Origin: Nectonema munidae
Lineage: Eukaryota > Nematomorpha > Nectonematoida > Nectonematidae
Direction: 5' to 3'
Length of the DNA stretch: 64,000 nucleotides
NCBI GenBank assembly: GCA_030549495.1
Contig: JAUIRK010000314.1
Coordinates: forward strand, 1 to 64,000
Shown in pieces: positions 36,885 through 47,695 of the stretch (its first letter is position 1; each line of letters opens with the position of its first letter). The position numbers and the translations under genes are program-made. Below the pieces are notes generated by a model that had not been told where the DNA came from, searched no databases, and saw only the letters and a program-made list of their open reading frames with translations.

Positions 36885-37289
36885 TGATATTTTCAAGTTT
36901 TTATAAACAGCAAAAGCCAACGTTGAAGTAGCTAACCCTTATAGGGTGATATGGTAACGCTTGTATTTTTTACATTTTCTAAGGAATCATAGTATACAAA
37001 AAATGGTTGTTTAATCACTTTTCATAAAATTATTTAAGTCTAAAAACACAAAATCATAAAACTATTTAAACTAACAAATTATAAAAATCATAGTATACAA
37101 GAACAAGAAAATCATTGCGTTTTTGACTATTTCTCTGTCTACAAATAAAATTCTGACAGCTGTCATAAATAGATCAAGTACATTTTTAACAATTTAAACA
37201 TATTGTTTTGATATATTTTTATTATAATAATTAACAAATTTTCTTAAAAAAATGATTTAATTAATTATGTACAGTAGGGTGTTTCAAAT

Positions 37290-39039
37290 TTAAAGAAAGC
37301 CAAAAACTTTATAAGGACTTGAATACAAAAGAAGGCGTAAATCAGATATACAAAATTGCAAAAACAAAACAGAAAGAAACTCAAGAAATTGGAAAAGTGA
37401 ATATTATTAAGGATGAAGAGGGAAAAATAATATTTAGTGCTGAAGGAGTTAAGAATAGATGGGCAAAATATTTTGAAGAACTTATGAATAAAGAAAATAA
37501 AAAGGATGATCTAGAGAAAGCTTTGAAGGTTGAGGGCCCAGAAAAGAAAATTGATGAAGATGAAATTTTGGAACAAATACAAAATATGAAGAATTTCAAA
37601 GCACCAGGATTAAGTGAAGTTAGCAGCGATATGATTAAAGCAGGAGGACGTGAAACCACAACATGGACAGTGAAATTGCTGAAGAAGATATGGTCAGAGG
37701 AAAAAATACCGGAGGATTGGAGAAAAAGTGTGTTAGTGCCTATTTGGAAGAAGAAAGGAGATATCCTGCAATGTGGCAGTTATAGGGGAGTGAAGCTACT
37801 AGAACACGGACTGAAAATTTTAGAGAGAATCATAGATAAACGAATTAGATCGGTGATTAAGATAGACAAAAAACAGTTTGGTTTCATGCCTGGAAAGAGT
37901 GCAATAGATGCGATTTTCATTACGAAGCAAATAATAGAAAAGAAGATTGAAGGCAATCGATCAGTTTTTTGTGGTTTTGTAGATTTAGAAAAAGCTTATG
38001 ATACTGTTCCCAGAAAAGTAGTTTTTTGGTGTTTGCGTAGAAAGGGAGTATCTAGTGAGATTAATCAAAGAAATGTATAAAAACTCAAAGACATGCATCA
38101 AAACGACCGAAGGATTGTCAAGAGAGTTTGAAGTAAAAACAGGTTTACATCAAGGTTCAGCATTAAGTCCATTATTGTTTGCGCTGGTTATCGATGAGCT
38201 TTCAAAGCATTTAAGGAAAGAAGAACTATGGGAAATTTTATTCGCAGATGACTTGGCAATATTAGCGGATAGCGAAGCGGAGCTACAGAAGAGACTGATA
38301 AAGTGGCAATAAAGTTTAGAAAAGTTTGGATTAAAGATGAATGCTAGAAAAACAGAAACAATGATGTGTAGCAAGAATGAGGATATCAAAGTGAATGTGG
38401 AAGATAGACATGGAAACAAACTGAAGCAGGTGAATTATTTTAAATATTTGGGAGCGCAAGTTATGTGTAATGGAAGCTATGAAAGGGATATACAATCAAG
38501 AATAAATGCGAGCTGGTTGAAATGGAAAGAAGTGAAAACCGTACTATGTGATAAAGCAATGCCGATGAAGTTAAAAGCAAAAATTTATACCACAATGGTT
38601 AGACCTGTAATGTCGTATGGGTGTGAATGCTGGAGTCTCAAAAAGAAAGAAGAGAAGAGATTGTTGACCACAGAAATGAAGATGCTGAGAATGATGCTGG
38701 GAAAAACTCTGAAAGACAAAATAAGAAATGAAGTAATAAGAAGAAGGACAGGAGTTGAGGTAAGCGTGTAGGCGGTAACAGAGCGAAGTAAGTTGCGATG
38801 GTACGGACATATTTTAAGGAAAAAAGAAGAGGATCCAGTACGTCAAGTGATGGAAAAAGGAGTGGGTGGCAAAAGAAGCAGAGGAAGACAGCGAAAAAGA
38901 TGGAAAGATGGGCTAAAAGAAAAACTCCAGGAGCTTGGGCTAGATGAAAAAGATGCACTCAACAGAAAATTGTGGAGAGAAAGGATCAAAGCCACCGACC
39001 CCCAACTAGGGGATAAGGTGTTGATGAAGAAGAAGAAGA
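37290..39039 (+). mobile_element. 5'-truncated LINE with 17-bp target duplication and (GAA)n tail; LINE-E
   Basis: AGTAGGGTGTTTCAAAT occurs at 37273-37289 and again, perfectly, at 39040-39056. Between them lies a plus-strand RT fragment ending in (GAA)n (about 39026-39040). The element is the same broad type as LINE-D but inserted in the opposite orientation. A perfect 17-bp duplication and only three coding lesions in 1.75 kb suggest a fairly recent insertion. Confidence 0.95.
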
Positions 39040-39044
39040 AGTAG
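37319..39044 (+). pseudogene. LINE-E reverse transcriptase, three lesions
   Basis: The coding region reads from the 5' truncation point (ESQKLYKDLNTKEGVNQIYK) through AAGs/AaR-type RT blocks: NMKNFKAPGLSEVSSDMIKA, DWRKSVLVPIWKKKGD, GSYRGVKLLEHGLKILERII, KQFGFMPGKSAIDAIFI, FVDLEKAYDTVPRKVVFW with the first Asp, GLHQGSALSPLLFALVIDEL and ILFADDLAILAD. Then come NYFKYLGAQVMCNGSYERDI, MVRPVMSYGCECWSLKKK, MLRMMLGKTLKDKIRNEV, RWYGHILRKKEEDPVRQVME and the end KATDPQLGDKVLMKKKKK. Lesions: a 1-nt frame change near 38052 (before VRLIKEMY), a TAA at about 38310 (between KWQ and SLEKFGLK), and a TAG at 38769-38771. Unlike LINE-D it has no PHD-like finger between FADD and YLG. Confidence 0.85.
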
Positions 39045-39229
39045 GGTGTTTCAAATAAATGAAATTTCGATTTTTGTTTCAGCTGTATGCTGCCCTTTTT
39101 CAAATTAAATAATGGAATATTTACACAAAATTTTGAGGAGATAACTGAATGTTTTTAGGGTTTGCTCAAAAAGTTGAAAAATAAAAATAAACAAATAACA
39201 TATATTTAAGCTTTCTGAAAAAATTCAAT

Positions 39230-39727
39230 AGAACATAATTATTTAAAAGCAGATTTTTTTGGTAATGGTATTCCTTCCGGTGCTCTTTCACAACTCTTAA
39301 AAGAAACTGTCGCTAAGCTTCATCTTTAGTAATCACAGTATTGAATTGTTGGATAAGAGAAATAGCCCGCTCAGCACAGTCATTCACAACCTTCAGCTCT
39401 CGTGCTGCTTTATCGAAGCGAATGTATAATTCATCATTTTCCCATAAAGACGGATCTTTCGAAAGGAATTCAGGTTCTTCTGACAGAATCACGGGAAATA
39501 TGTGTCTTGTTTTCATTGTAAAAAATTCAGGGAGGGAAATTTGTGTCATATTTTCCCATCAACCCTCTTCAGTCCTTTTGGCTTTGCTGGCAGAAACATA
39601 TTGTCCACCATTTTTCGCTTTATATCAACTGGGATTAGAGATTGCACCCCGAAGGCTTTTTTCTCTCCCCAGAGAGTGGGGACCCCGAAGTAAAAAAAAT
39701 ATTTATTTTTATCAAGAAGAACACTAA
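39230..39727 (-). pseudogene. Fragment of an unnamed repeat-borne protein family, copy 1
   Basis: Minus-strand frames read PVDIKRKMVDNMFLPAKPKG, then (after breaks) FLSKDPSLWENDELYIRFDK and KVVNDCAERAISLIQQFNTV ending ITKDEA. The same C-terminal signature (CAERGIALIKNFNSILTDQE) occurs at 54690-54780. From memory this 'N-D-x-AER' protein family is frequent in repeats of several invertebrate genomes; I cannot give it a name or an enzymatic role. This copy is broken. Confidence 0.5.
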
Positions 39728-39935
39728 AATTTTGAAATGATTTAATCAAAATTGTTCAAATAATAAAATTTTAAAAACAATAATCCTGAGAGAGTTTCAT
39801 CCTTCAATCTATTCAGGGGCGCACATCCTCAAAATTATTGGGGGGGGGGGGTGGCGAAATTTTTTTGTTGCAATTTTCAAAATTAGTGGCCTGGAAATAC
39901 CACGGGAGACCAAATATTCAAGCAATCCTTTAAAA

Positions 39936-41005
39936 GGTCCTCAGACATTTCGCCCCATTCTTTTTATAAGACAATTCGCCCCATTATTTTCATAAGACAG
40001 TTCGTCCCATGGACAATTCGCCTCATTATTTTCATAGGACAATTCGCCCCATTATTTTCATAAGACAGTTCGTCCCATGGACAATTCGCCTCATTATTTT
40101 CATAGGACAATTCGCCCCATAATTTTCATAAGACCGTTCGTCCCATGGACAATTTGCCCCATTATTTTAAAAGACATTTTGTCTCATGGACAATTCTCCC
40201 CATTATTTTCATAAGACATTTTGTCTCATGGACAATTTGCCTAACTATTTTCATAAAACAATTTGCCCCATTATTTTCATAAAATAATTCGCCTCATAAT
40301 TTTCATAAGACGATTTGCCTCATGCTCAATTTGCCCCATTATTTTTATAAGAGAATGCGCTCTATTATTTTTATAAAACTTCCAGTCCTATTTTTATAAG
40401 ACAATTCTTTCCATTAAAAATTTGCTCTATTTTTATAATACAATTCTTGCCATAGACCATTTACTCTATTTATGCAGATCAACTACCACTATTGTTTAAT
40501 AAAACCGTTTTTTCAATTTTTTTAGACTCTTTTACGCTTTTTTCATAAGACTATTTTTCGTAAAACGGTTTGGCATATGAACGTTTTGCTTAATATCACA
40601 ACTCATCTCAATAAAAATAGCTATATTTTAATTTTATTTAGTTTTTTGAAGAATTGTTTTTTGAAAGGCAGTTATTTTATAAATGAAACAAATATTTAAA
40701 ATTTTTAAACAAAATAAAAATTAATATCTTGTAAATAATATCATTGTAATTATCTTTTTCTTCAATTTCATCATCAATAATTTAAAATTATTTAAAAGTG
40801 ATAAAAAAATTAACAGATAAAATAATTAATTTGAAATAATTTAATAGAGATAAAATAAACAAGAATATAAAATTTTTTAATAATTTTACACATCAAAGAT
40901 GGATGAAACAAATAGCCTATGAGACAATTTGTCCATGGGGCGAATTGTCTATGTGGCGAATCATCTATGGGGCGAATTGTCTATGGGGCAAAATGTCTGT
41001 CGACC
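39936..41005. mobile_element. Y1: 1070-bp TIR element with internal repeats and 8-bp TSD
   Basis: The flanks are CTTTAAAA at 39928-39935 and 41006-41013. The uninterrupted target (one CTTTAAAA) is visible in the right arm near 43255 and in the copy at 55503. The ends are GGTCCTCAGACATTTCGCCC and, inverted, GGTCGACAGACATTTTGCCC. The left half is a degenerate tandem of about 30-35 bp built from GACAATTCGCCCCATTATTT and CATAAGAC blocks, continuing the terminal sequence inward; the right end has the inverted form. No coding capacity. The superfamily is uncertain: TIRs beginning GGTC and an 8-bp duplication do not fit a family I can name with confidence. Confidence 0.85.
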
Positions 41006-41652
41006 CTTTAAAATAGAGTGTATTCAGCGAATACCTAAAGTCCTAAATTTATAAGACTACTTTATATTTTTTTTACGAAATTTGTGAATTTAAATACTAT
41101 ACTTCCAGCGAAAATATTTTAATTAAGTTTGCAGAATATACACTAGTTTAAAAAAATCCAAAATTGTTAGGGGGTGGAATAGGCTTTTCATTGAAAAATG
41201 AAGTAGTCTACCAGGCACATTACAGGAATTGATGAAAGGATATTTGATTCATAGAGAAAACAAATAACTGAAAGTTAGATAGTTTTATGAGTGAATGTAG
41301 TCTAAAGGCAAAGAGTCTACTAGACACCCTGCGATGTTTATATGAAAAAATGTGATTGATTCAGGGACAAGCGTATAAAATGAAATTATAATTGTGGAAA
41401 CAAAAAATTAAGATCGCATTATTTCATTTTACTCAGCATCATTCAAAGATAGTTTAAAAGCTAAATTGATACAAGCCACAAAAAGTAAAATAACTTTTAA
41501 CATTTTGCAATGATTTGCCTTTTATAATAAATTTTAAGGAAAAAAAGTCTATCAGAAAAAGTTATAGAGCTTCAACAAAAACTAGAAAATTTTAGGGTAG
41601 AACTTAAGTTTTTGGAAACTAATTTGACGTACCCCCCTACAGCATACTCTAT

Positions 41653-41725
41653 GGGTGGTATGGCAGGTTGGTTGAGATGATGGACTTAGCACGGAAGCCT
41701 CTGGATTCGATTCCTCATCTATACG
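41653..41725 (+). repeat. tRNA-like segment, left arm
   Basis: Same A-box-like TGGCAGGTTGG and B-box-like GGATTCGATTCC pair as at 34628-34700, slightly diverged. Confidence 0.45.
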
Positions 41726-42028
41726 AATTTGTTCATAGTTTGACATAAGCGGTACATCAGTGCCTTGTCAATGAAAATACACCCGCTGCACCTTACCTTT
41801 TACTTAAAATTGAAAAATTTGCTACATAATTAACATAAGATAGAAAGGAAACAAAATAAACTAATAAAGCAATTTTCACTATTTTAAAATGGAACCGTCT
41901 GTTCTCAGAAAAATTCAAAATAATAGGAGGCATAAAGAATTAGAGTTTATTTGATATTTTCAAATTTTTATAAACAGCAAAAGCCAACATTTAAGTAGCC
42001 TTTTAATTAAAAATTTATTTAATCTAAC

Positions 42029-42172
42029 GGTCGATAGACATTTCGCCGCAAAAACAATTTGCCCCTGTACAAATTGTCGCATAGGCTATTTGTTTCATCC
42101 ATCTTTGCTTATTAAATGTGTAAAATTATTAAAAAATTGTCTAAGGCAAATTGTCTAAGGGCGAAATGGACC
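42029..42172. mobile_element. Y2: 144-bp Y-type element at the centre of the inverted repeat
   Basis: The ends are GGTCGATAGACATTTCGCCG and, inverted, GGTCCATTTCGCCC. The interior shares CATAGGCTATTTGTTTCATC with the element at 56821-57124. The flanking bases AATCTAAC and GTTAGTTT are inverted, not direct, copies, because they are the inner ends of the two arms. The palindrome is therefore centred exactly on this element. Confidence 0.75.
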
Positions 42173-42540
42173 GTTAGTTTAAATAATTTTTTAATTATAA
42201 GGGCTACTTATCAGAGATAAGAAAGTACTTATATAGCTACTTAAACGTTGGCCTTTGCTGCTTATAAAAACTTGAAAATATCGAATAAACTCTTATTCTT
42301 TATGCCTCCTATTATTTTGAAATTATTCTGAGAACAGACGGTTCCATTTTAAAATAGTGAAAATTGCTTTATTAGTTTTTGCTTCCTTTCTCTCTTATGT
42401 TAATTATGTAGCAAATTTTTCAATTTTAAGTAAAAGGTAGGTGCAGCGGGTGTATTTTCATTGACAAGGCTGTACCTTGACAAGGCTGTATCGCTTATGT
42501 CAAACTATGAACAAATACGAAATTCGTTCAAATTCGAAGT

Positions 42541-42610
42541 ATCGATGAGGAATCGAATCCAGAGGCTTCCGTGCTGAGTTCATCATCTAAAACAACCTGT
42601 CATGCCACCC
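42541..42610 (-). repeat. tRNA-like segment, right arm
   Basis: Reverse-complement copy of the segment at 41653-41725. Confidence 0.45.
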
Positions 42611-43379
42611 ATAGAGTATGCTGTAGGGGGGTACGTCAAATTAGTTTTCAAAAAACTTAAGTTATGCTCTAAAATTTTTTAGTTTTTGTTGAAGCTCTAT
42701 AACTTTTTCTGATAGACTTTTTTTTCTTAAAAGTTTTTATAAAAGGCAAATCATTGCAAAATGTTAAAAGTTATTTTACTTTTTGTAGCTTGTATCAATT
42801 TAGCTTTTAAACTATTTTTGAATGATGCTGAGTAAAATGAAATAATGCGATCTTAATTTTTTGTTTGCACAATTATAACTTCCTTTTATACCCTTGCTCC
42901 TGAATCAATCACATTTTTTCATATAAACATCGCAGGGTGTTTAGTAGACTCTTTGCCTTTAGACTAAATTCACTCATAAAACCATCTAACCTTCAGTTAT
43001 TTGATTTTTCTATGAATCAAATATCCTTTCATCAATTCCTGTAATAGATCAATTCCTGGTAGACTACTTCATTTTTCAATGAAAAGCCTATTCCACCTCT
43101 AACAATTTTGGATTTTTTTAAACTAGTCTATATTCTGCAAACTTAATAAAAATATTTTCGCTAGAAGTATAGTATTTAAATTCACTAATTTTGTAAAAAA
43201 AAATATAAAGTAGTCTTATAAATTTAGGACTTTAGTATGCGGCTGAATACACTCTATTTTAAAGGATTGCTTGAATATTTGGTCTCCCGTGGTATTTCCA
43301 GACCACTAATTTTGAAAATTTCAACAAAAAAATTCCGCCCCCCAATAATTTTGAGGATGTGCGCCCTTGATTTGTACAC

Positions 43380-43510
43380 TTAAACTCATCACCGAGCTGA
43401 AAAGCGAACTCTTGTCCTTTGGTGATAAGAAATGGTGCAGACATTGATACATTCTTGTTTCTTGCTTTCTTGAACCATTGAAGACTGGCTTATTCTGTGT
43501 CTGTATGTCG
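43380..43510 (-). pseudogene. pogo/Tigger transposase fragment cut by the inverted repeat
   Basis: The minus strand reads WFKKARNKNVSMSAPFLITK, then GQEFAFQLGDEFKCTN. This is the CENPB-type HTH of a Tigger transposase ('WfkqaRs.niPvSgp.l..KA.e.A..l...F.aS.GWL..Fk'), diverged from the copy at 18691. It stops one residue before the expected GWL, where the terminal sequence of the inverted repeat begins (43369). The inverted-repeat unit therefore truncated or inserted into an older Tigger copy. Confidence 0.6.
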
Positions 43511-44109
43511 CTGTCCTCATCTTCTTCCTCTTTTGTCCAAAGGTACTCTGCTCGTAAACATCTTTGATCTTTCAAAAGTAAAAAAATAGAAGAATGAAAT
43601 TTACTATTTTTATACCCAGTAATGTTTTTCTTTATGTAGGGAGGCAAACGCGATTTTTCATTCTTCTATTTTTAACTTTCTATAGGTGTTTCCTGTTGTC
43701 TATTTTATTCAACACATTTGATATAAAAATAACCGGATGAAGTCTGGAATTTGATAATTTATTTTATATTTGATAATTATTTAAGAAATCAATAACACCT
43801 ATTAAACATCTATTTTCAATGTTCCCTTTTGGTAAATGCCTCATGAATTCTAACCATTTCATGGTACGTATATTATATCACTAACTTTAAAGATTCAGAA
43901 ATGGATTAAAAACGTAGATTTAATAGCTATTGGCCAATTACCAATTTTAATTTTGATATGAGATAGCACCGGTCTGTGGTTTCTTCATCGCCACATTCTT
44001 GGCATAAATATAACGAATAGTATTCGTTAAAAGCAGGAAAGTGGTATTTCTCACCTACTTACATCGCTTTTTTCTTATAAGACTAAATTCTATTTTAATT
44101 ATCATTTAG
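43511..44109. other. Intronic DNA before exon 3
   Basis: 43790-44060 resembles 48090-48540 (CACCTATTAAACAT; GGTTTCTTC; GCATAAATATAA(C/T)GAATA), a diverged dispersed repeat. No coding signal before the acceptor at 44109. Confidence 0.45.
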
Positions 44110-44296
44110 ACACCCACGTCATGGACCATAGACTATCCATACAAAAGTATTACTTGTACATCTAAAGAACAAAAGGAATGTGCTATTCATCCTAAAGTTT
44201 CCTTATCACCTACAAATGACATCTTTAACTCTAGTAACACAATTAGTCAAGACAGAAGCATCTCGCCTCCCCTAATTTCTTTTATATCTTCAAAAA
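44110..44296 (+). CDS. Host gene, putative exon 3
   Basis: The acceptor TTATCATTTAG precedes 44110 and a strong donor GTGAGT follows 44296. The segment is 187 nt, 62 codons plus one base, open from phase 0. It begins TPTSWTIDYPYKSITCTSKE and ends RSISPPLISFISSK plus A. Phase 0 at the left matches the end of exon 2; the single left-over base joins CT at 59298 to give ACT. It is Ser/Thr/Pro-rich with no recognised domain and is too short to stand out as an open frame. Confidence 0.55.
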
Positions 44297-45229
44297 GTGA
44301 GTTCATTTATGCATTATTTTTTAGCAATGAATCTCTAAGATTGTTAAAATGCTCTCATTTTTATGCGAGAATAATTCAATCGTAAGTAACATTTTTATTC
44401 GCTACAAATATACATTCTTATTTAAATAAATATGATCTAGCTCTTCTGATAACATTATTTAATAAACTTGACGAATATAAAATGAATCTCATGTAAATAA
44501 TCAAATTTTATTCTTCAATGCTATAATCAGCCAGTCCTCCTAATATAAAAGTTTTTGGGCTATAGTTATTTATACATACAAACACAATGTATTTGCGCAG
44601 AGATAGATAGTGAATTTAATTTATTTAGTAAGCGTACATTGCTTTCATTGGTAATTGATGTTTCGGAAAAAATGCACTTTTCATTTTTTACTAGGAATTG
44701 AAAATGCATTTAGATAAAATCAATTTTTCTTTCTCATTTTTTTGTTACTTTGTTTTTCTTTTTTACCGAAAAATTTCGTTTATTTCATACTCAAGAAAAT
44801 ACATTTTCTCAAAATACCTAATGCCTTTTTTTTTATATAAATTTTATAAACGCTTATATTTCTAGCAATAAACCTTACATTTGATTTGAAACTTATATGA
44901 AAGAATTTACTATTTTTCTTACTATACTTATCTAGAACTAAGGAGATACAAAAAATATTTTAAAGGGAGTAACTTGCAATACGCAAACTAACGTTCTCAT
45001 TTGAAAATAATATTGTGTCTTTCAAAGAATCAAAATTGCAATAGTTTTAATTAAATTTACAATTATATCTTTTGAGGAATTGAAATTGTTAAATGGGGAG
45101 ACACAGTTATAATTAACAGTTAAAGACTACGGTTATATTACGGTTTTCTCTTAAATTACGAAAAAATTAAAGAAAAACTTTAGAATAATCACTCTTAAAA
45201 TAAAAGCTTAAAAGGTAAATTACGATTTT
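44297..45229. other. A+T-rich intronic DNA
   Basis: No element recognised except the left margin of the helicase relic. Confidence 0.4.
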
Positions 45230-45633
45230 TTGTCCACTCAGATGTTAATATAAAGAAAACACTGATACAGTAACTCGTCTTTATAAAAATAACTAACCCT
45301 AACCCTTCGCATTGTCTTTGATTCTCAATCAATTCTTCACAAGAGAATAATGATAATATATTTATTTCAGACGCCAAAACCTGTAATTTTTTTTGTTTTT
45401 GGCTAAAAGTGCTTCAAACACAAAATTAGCATGAACTGTAGGAAGTTAAAAAAGATTTATGTTTTTTTGAGCAAAACCAATGACAACTTTGTTCCCTTTT
45501 TGTACGAGAAATTTCAGAAAGTCTGAAATGTATCAATAAAAGAATTTCATTTGAAACCATGCTGATTTTATCAATTACGATAATACAGTGAACATATTTC
45601 ATGCGTCTTGAAAAATTTACAATTCGTTTGAAC

Positions 45634-46326
45634 TAGGGTGTCCACCCCGGGATTCCTCGTCATCGAGCCCCCGGGGAATCGTGAAATTTCAAAATCCTCG
45701 TCCTCGAAAAAAATTCTTAAATTTCCTCGGGGAATTTTTGAAAATTTTTTTTTGTCGAATCCGACGACAAAAATATCGAAGTAACGGAGAAGAAAGATGA
45801 AACATTAATCGTTAGCAACCAAAAAACAGAGAAGAAAAGCGTGAAGGAGGAATTGGACGAATTTCTGAAGATTAATGAAAATGAAGAACGTGAAACTAAA
45901 AGCAAGATTTCAAGCATAGAGGAAATAATGAAAAAAACATTTGACCTTTATTTAGAAACAAATAGGAGGCCCGAAGTTTTAGAAACTTTATTCAAAAATT
46001 TAGAGCATAAAACCAACTTCTGTGGATGCCGAAAGAGTGTTTTCGTCAATGGGTTATTTTTCTACAAAAATAAGAAACCAGTTGAATGATGAAACTTTGA
46101 ACGCTCTAATTTTTCTTAGATATTTTTTTAAAACATAAATCTTTTATGCATTTAAATTTTTTTCAATAAAAATCTTATATGAGACTTTTAAATTTTCTTT
46201 TCGGAACAGTTTTTACTGTAAAAAAATCGCTTTTTCTTTCCCGGGGAATCCCCGGGGAAATTTTCAAAAATTACGAGGTCCTCGTTCCCCGGGGAATGAA
46301 AAAAAGACCTTAAAGTGGACACACTA
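45634..46326. mobile_element. 693-bp hAT element with perfect 8-bp TSD
   Basis: The ends are TAGGGTGTCCAC (45634) and GTGGACACACTA (to 46326), inverted with one mismatch in 12. The flanks are GTTTGAAC at 45626-45633 and GTTTGAAC at 46327-46334. Subterminal CCCCGGGGAATCCTCG-type blocks occur at both ends (CCCCCGGGGAATCG near 45670; TTCCCCGGGGAAT near 46285). The interior keeps only the last part of a transposase. It is inserted in the helicase relic between motifs Ia and II. Confidence 0.95.
45750..46126 (+). pseudogene. hAT transposase C-terminal piece
   Basis: Upstream, a Lys/Glu-rich acidic stretch (KKSVKEELDEFLKINENEER, then FDLYLETNRRPEVLETLFKN) leads to the dimerisation domain. In the adjoining frame this reads PTSVDAERVFSSMGYFSTKI and then RNQLNDETLNALIFLRYF before a stop near 46121, the hAT C-terminal 'PtS..aERvFS......r.rL....v..L.fLr' signature. 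A 1-nt change near 46013 separates the two parts. No catalytic core is present, so the element depended on a transposase made elsewhere. Confidence 0.75.
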
Positions 46327-46682
46327 GTTTGAACCCAATGGAAAGTTTCAAAGAGTAGTTTAAAGAGCTTGGCCTTATTGATATATTGCAGCACTGAGTG
46401 CTGTTGGTGCTCCTAAAATAATTTGATATGAATTGAAGTTAATACGAGATAAATTTGCAGCAAAGGACATTATACATTTGATTAAATATGATTTACCAGT
46501 ACCAGCAAAACCTGAAATAGCAAACGTAATGGTTTCAAGTGTTGACAATCAGATGCTTTGATACTGTGCTTGTAAGAGTGGTTGATAGAAGATGAAACTC
46601 TTTGATATATGCGAAACTGATCTGGGTTAAGGGATGTTATGAGATTATTTAACTCTCATTCATATAGAGTTTTATGTTGACT

Positions 46683-47695
46683 TATTCCTTATAAGCACTA
46701 CAAAATGTAGTTTACATTCTTTTTTTGTACATAGTTTAGTTAATACATGAAAAACTATTTTCTCTTAAATATATTTCTTCAATTTCTGTATATAGGTTTT
46801 TTTGTAAAAGAAATTAAACCATAAATATGATTAATTGGAAAAAGGAAAAGACCGAATTATCAAAAAGTAAAATTCTAGGAAAAAGAAAAAGAAGTTTAGT
46901 TCACAAAAAGAAAGGGGTTTCTTTACAAATAATAAAGTATAGGCATGGCCTCAATTTTGGATTGAATATAAATAACTCCTTTTGAATCCAAAGTTTCATA
47001 ACTACAATGAAAAGTTGTCTTGTAATTTTAACTTTATATGAAATATAGTTTTAATAAATATTCAATCTCAAAATTTGTATTGAATGAGACGCAGAAAAAC
47101 TATTTTTTAAAAACTAACATTTATCAAAAATGGATCATATTCAAATTCGGTATAAAATTTGCACCATCTTGATGTATCAATTTAATTTCTGTGTACTACA
47201 CTCTATAATAACAACTTGGTTAAAAGGTAAACGCAAGTTGGAATGAAGTGATTTTAGCAACCCACCACTCGTGCCTAAATGTCAACATGCACACGCGAAG
47301 ATTTTGGGTGCAAAGATAATAAATACATCCATAAATACGCCTAGTAAACAAGCATGAGGATTAGCGTATTGTTACTCAATATTCCCCTTTAGAGCGTTGA
47401 TTCATCTATGTTGGATACAATCTTAATTGATATACGATGAGTGAACAAAAGCCAATAGAGATGACTGATGAGTGGCATAAAAATATTTAAATGGTAAAAA
47501 ATTCTAGTTAGACTAAAATATGTTTACTATTCAATACGCTAAGAACACTCTCCACTATTAAACGATTTGATTAGTACAAGTTTTGAAAAGATTGAAATAA
47601 TTTTTTCCAAGTTATGGACTTTCTAAGAAAAAGTGGTTTTTCATGGATAAAGGATATATATATATATAGCAGAGGCGCGTGGCTGTATATATATA
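46683..47695. other. A+T-rich intronic DNA
   Basis: No gene recognised. A TATATA run lies at 47655-47695. Confidence 0.4.

Larger units (their letters stand above)
39814..43369. repeat. 3.56-kb inverted repeat with arms of about 1.1-1.2 kb
   Basis: The left arm runs from CAGGGGCGCACATCCTCAAA (39814) to TTATTTAATCTAAC (42028). The right arm from 42173 (GTTAGTTTAAATAATTTTTT) to 43369 (GAGGATGTGCGCCCTTG) is its reverse complement over its whole length, including the G-run end, the AATACCACGGGAGACCAAAT block, the CACATTACAGGAATTGATGA block and the tRNA-like segment. The left arm alone holds a 1070-bp insertion (Y1, 39936-41005). The centre is a 144-bp Y2 element. Both outer ends are the terminus of the MITE family ending at 33697, so the unit may be mobile as a foldback-like element. 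I see no target duplication (left flank AATCTATT, right flank ATTTGTAC). Confidence 0.85.
45230..46682 (-). pseudogene. PIF1-like helicase relic, split by a hAT element
   Basis: On the minus strand from 46682: LNNLITSLNPDQFRIYQRVS (region before motif I), then ITFAISGFAGTGKSYLIKCI with the Walker A box GFAGTGKS at about 46489-46513, then IILGAPTALSAA (motif Ia). The hAT element 45634-46326 follows. Beyond it, VIVIDKISMVSNEILLLIHF (about 45520-45585) is motif II, with DK where the family has DE; then LPTVHANFVFEA (motif III region) and LFSCEELIENQRQ (the 'LtenmRQ' region) at about 45330-45440. This is the order of PIF1-type helicases, which occur as host enzymes and as parts of Helitron-like elements. 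Stops and frame changes are present. I found no Rep domain or Helitron ends. Confidence 0.7.

Noticed and set aside
39945-40500. Regular GACAATTCGCCCC repeats resembling a CRISPR or regulatory array
   Set aside because: They are degenerate direct repeats inside a TIR element with a proven target duplication.
45230-46682. Complete Helitron
   Set aside because: Only helicase motifs are visible; no Rep domain, TC start or CTRR hairpin end was found.
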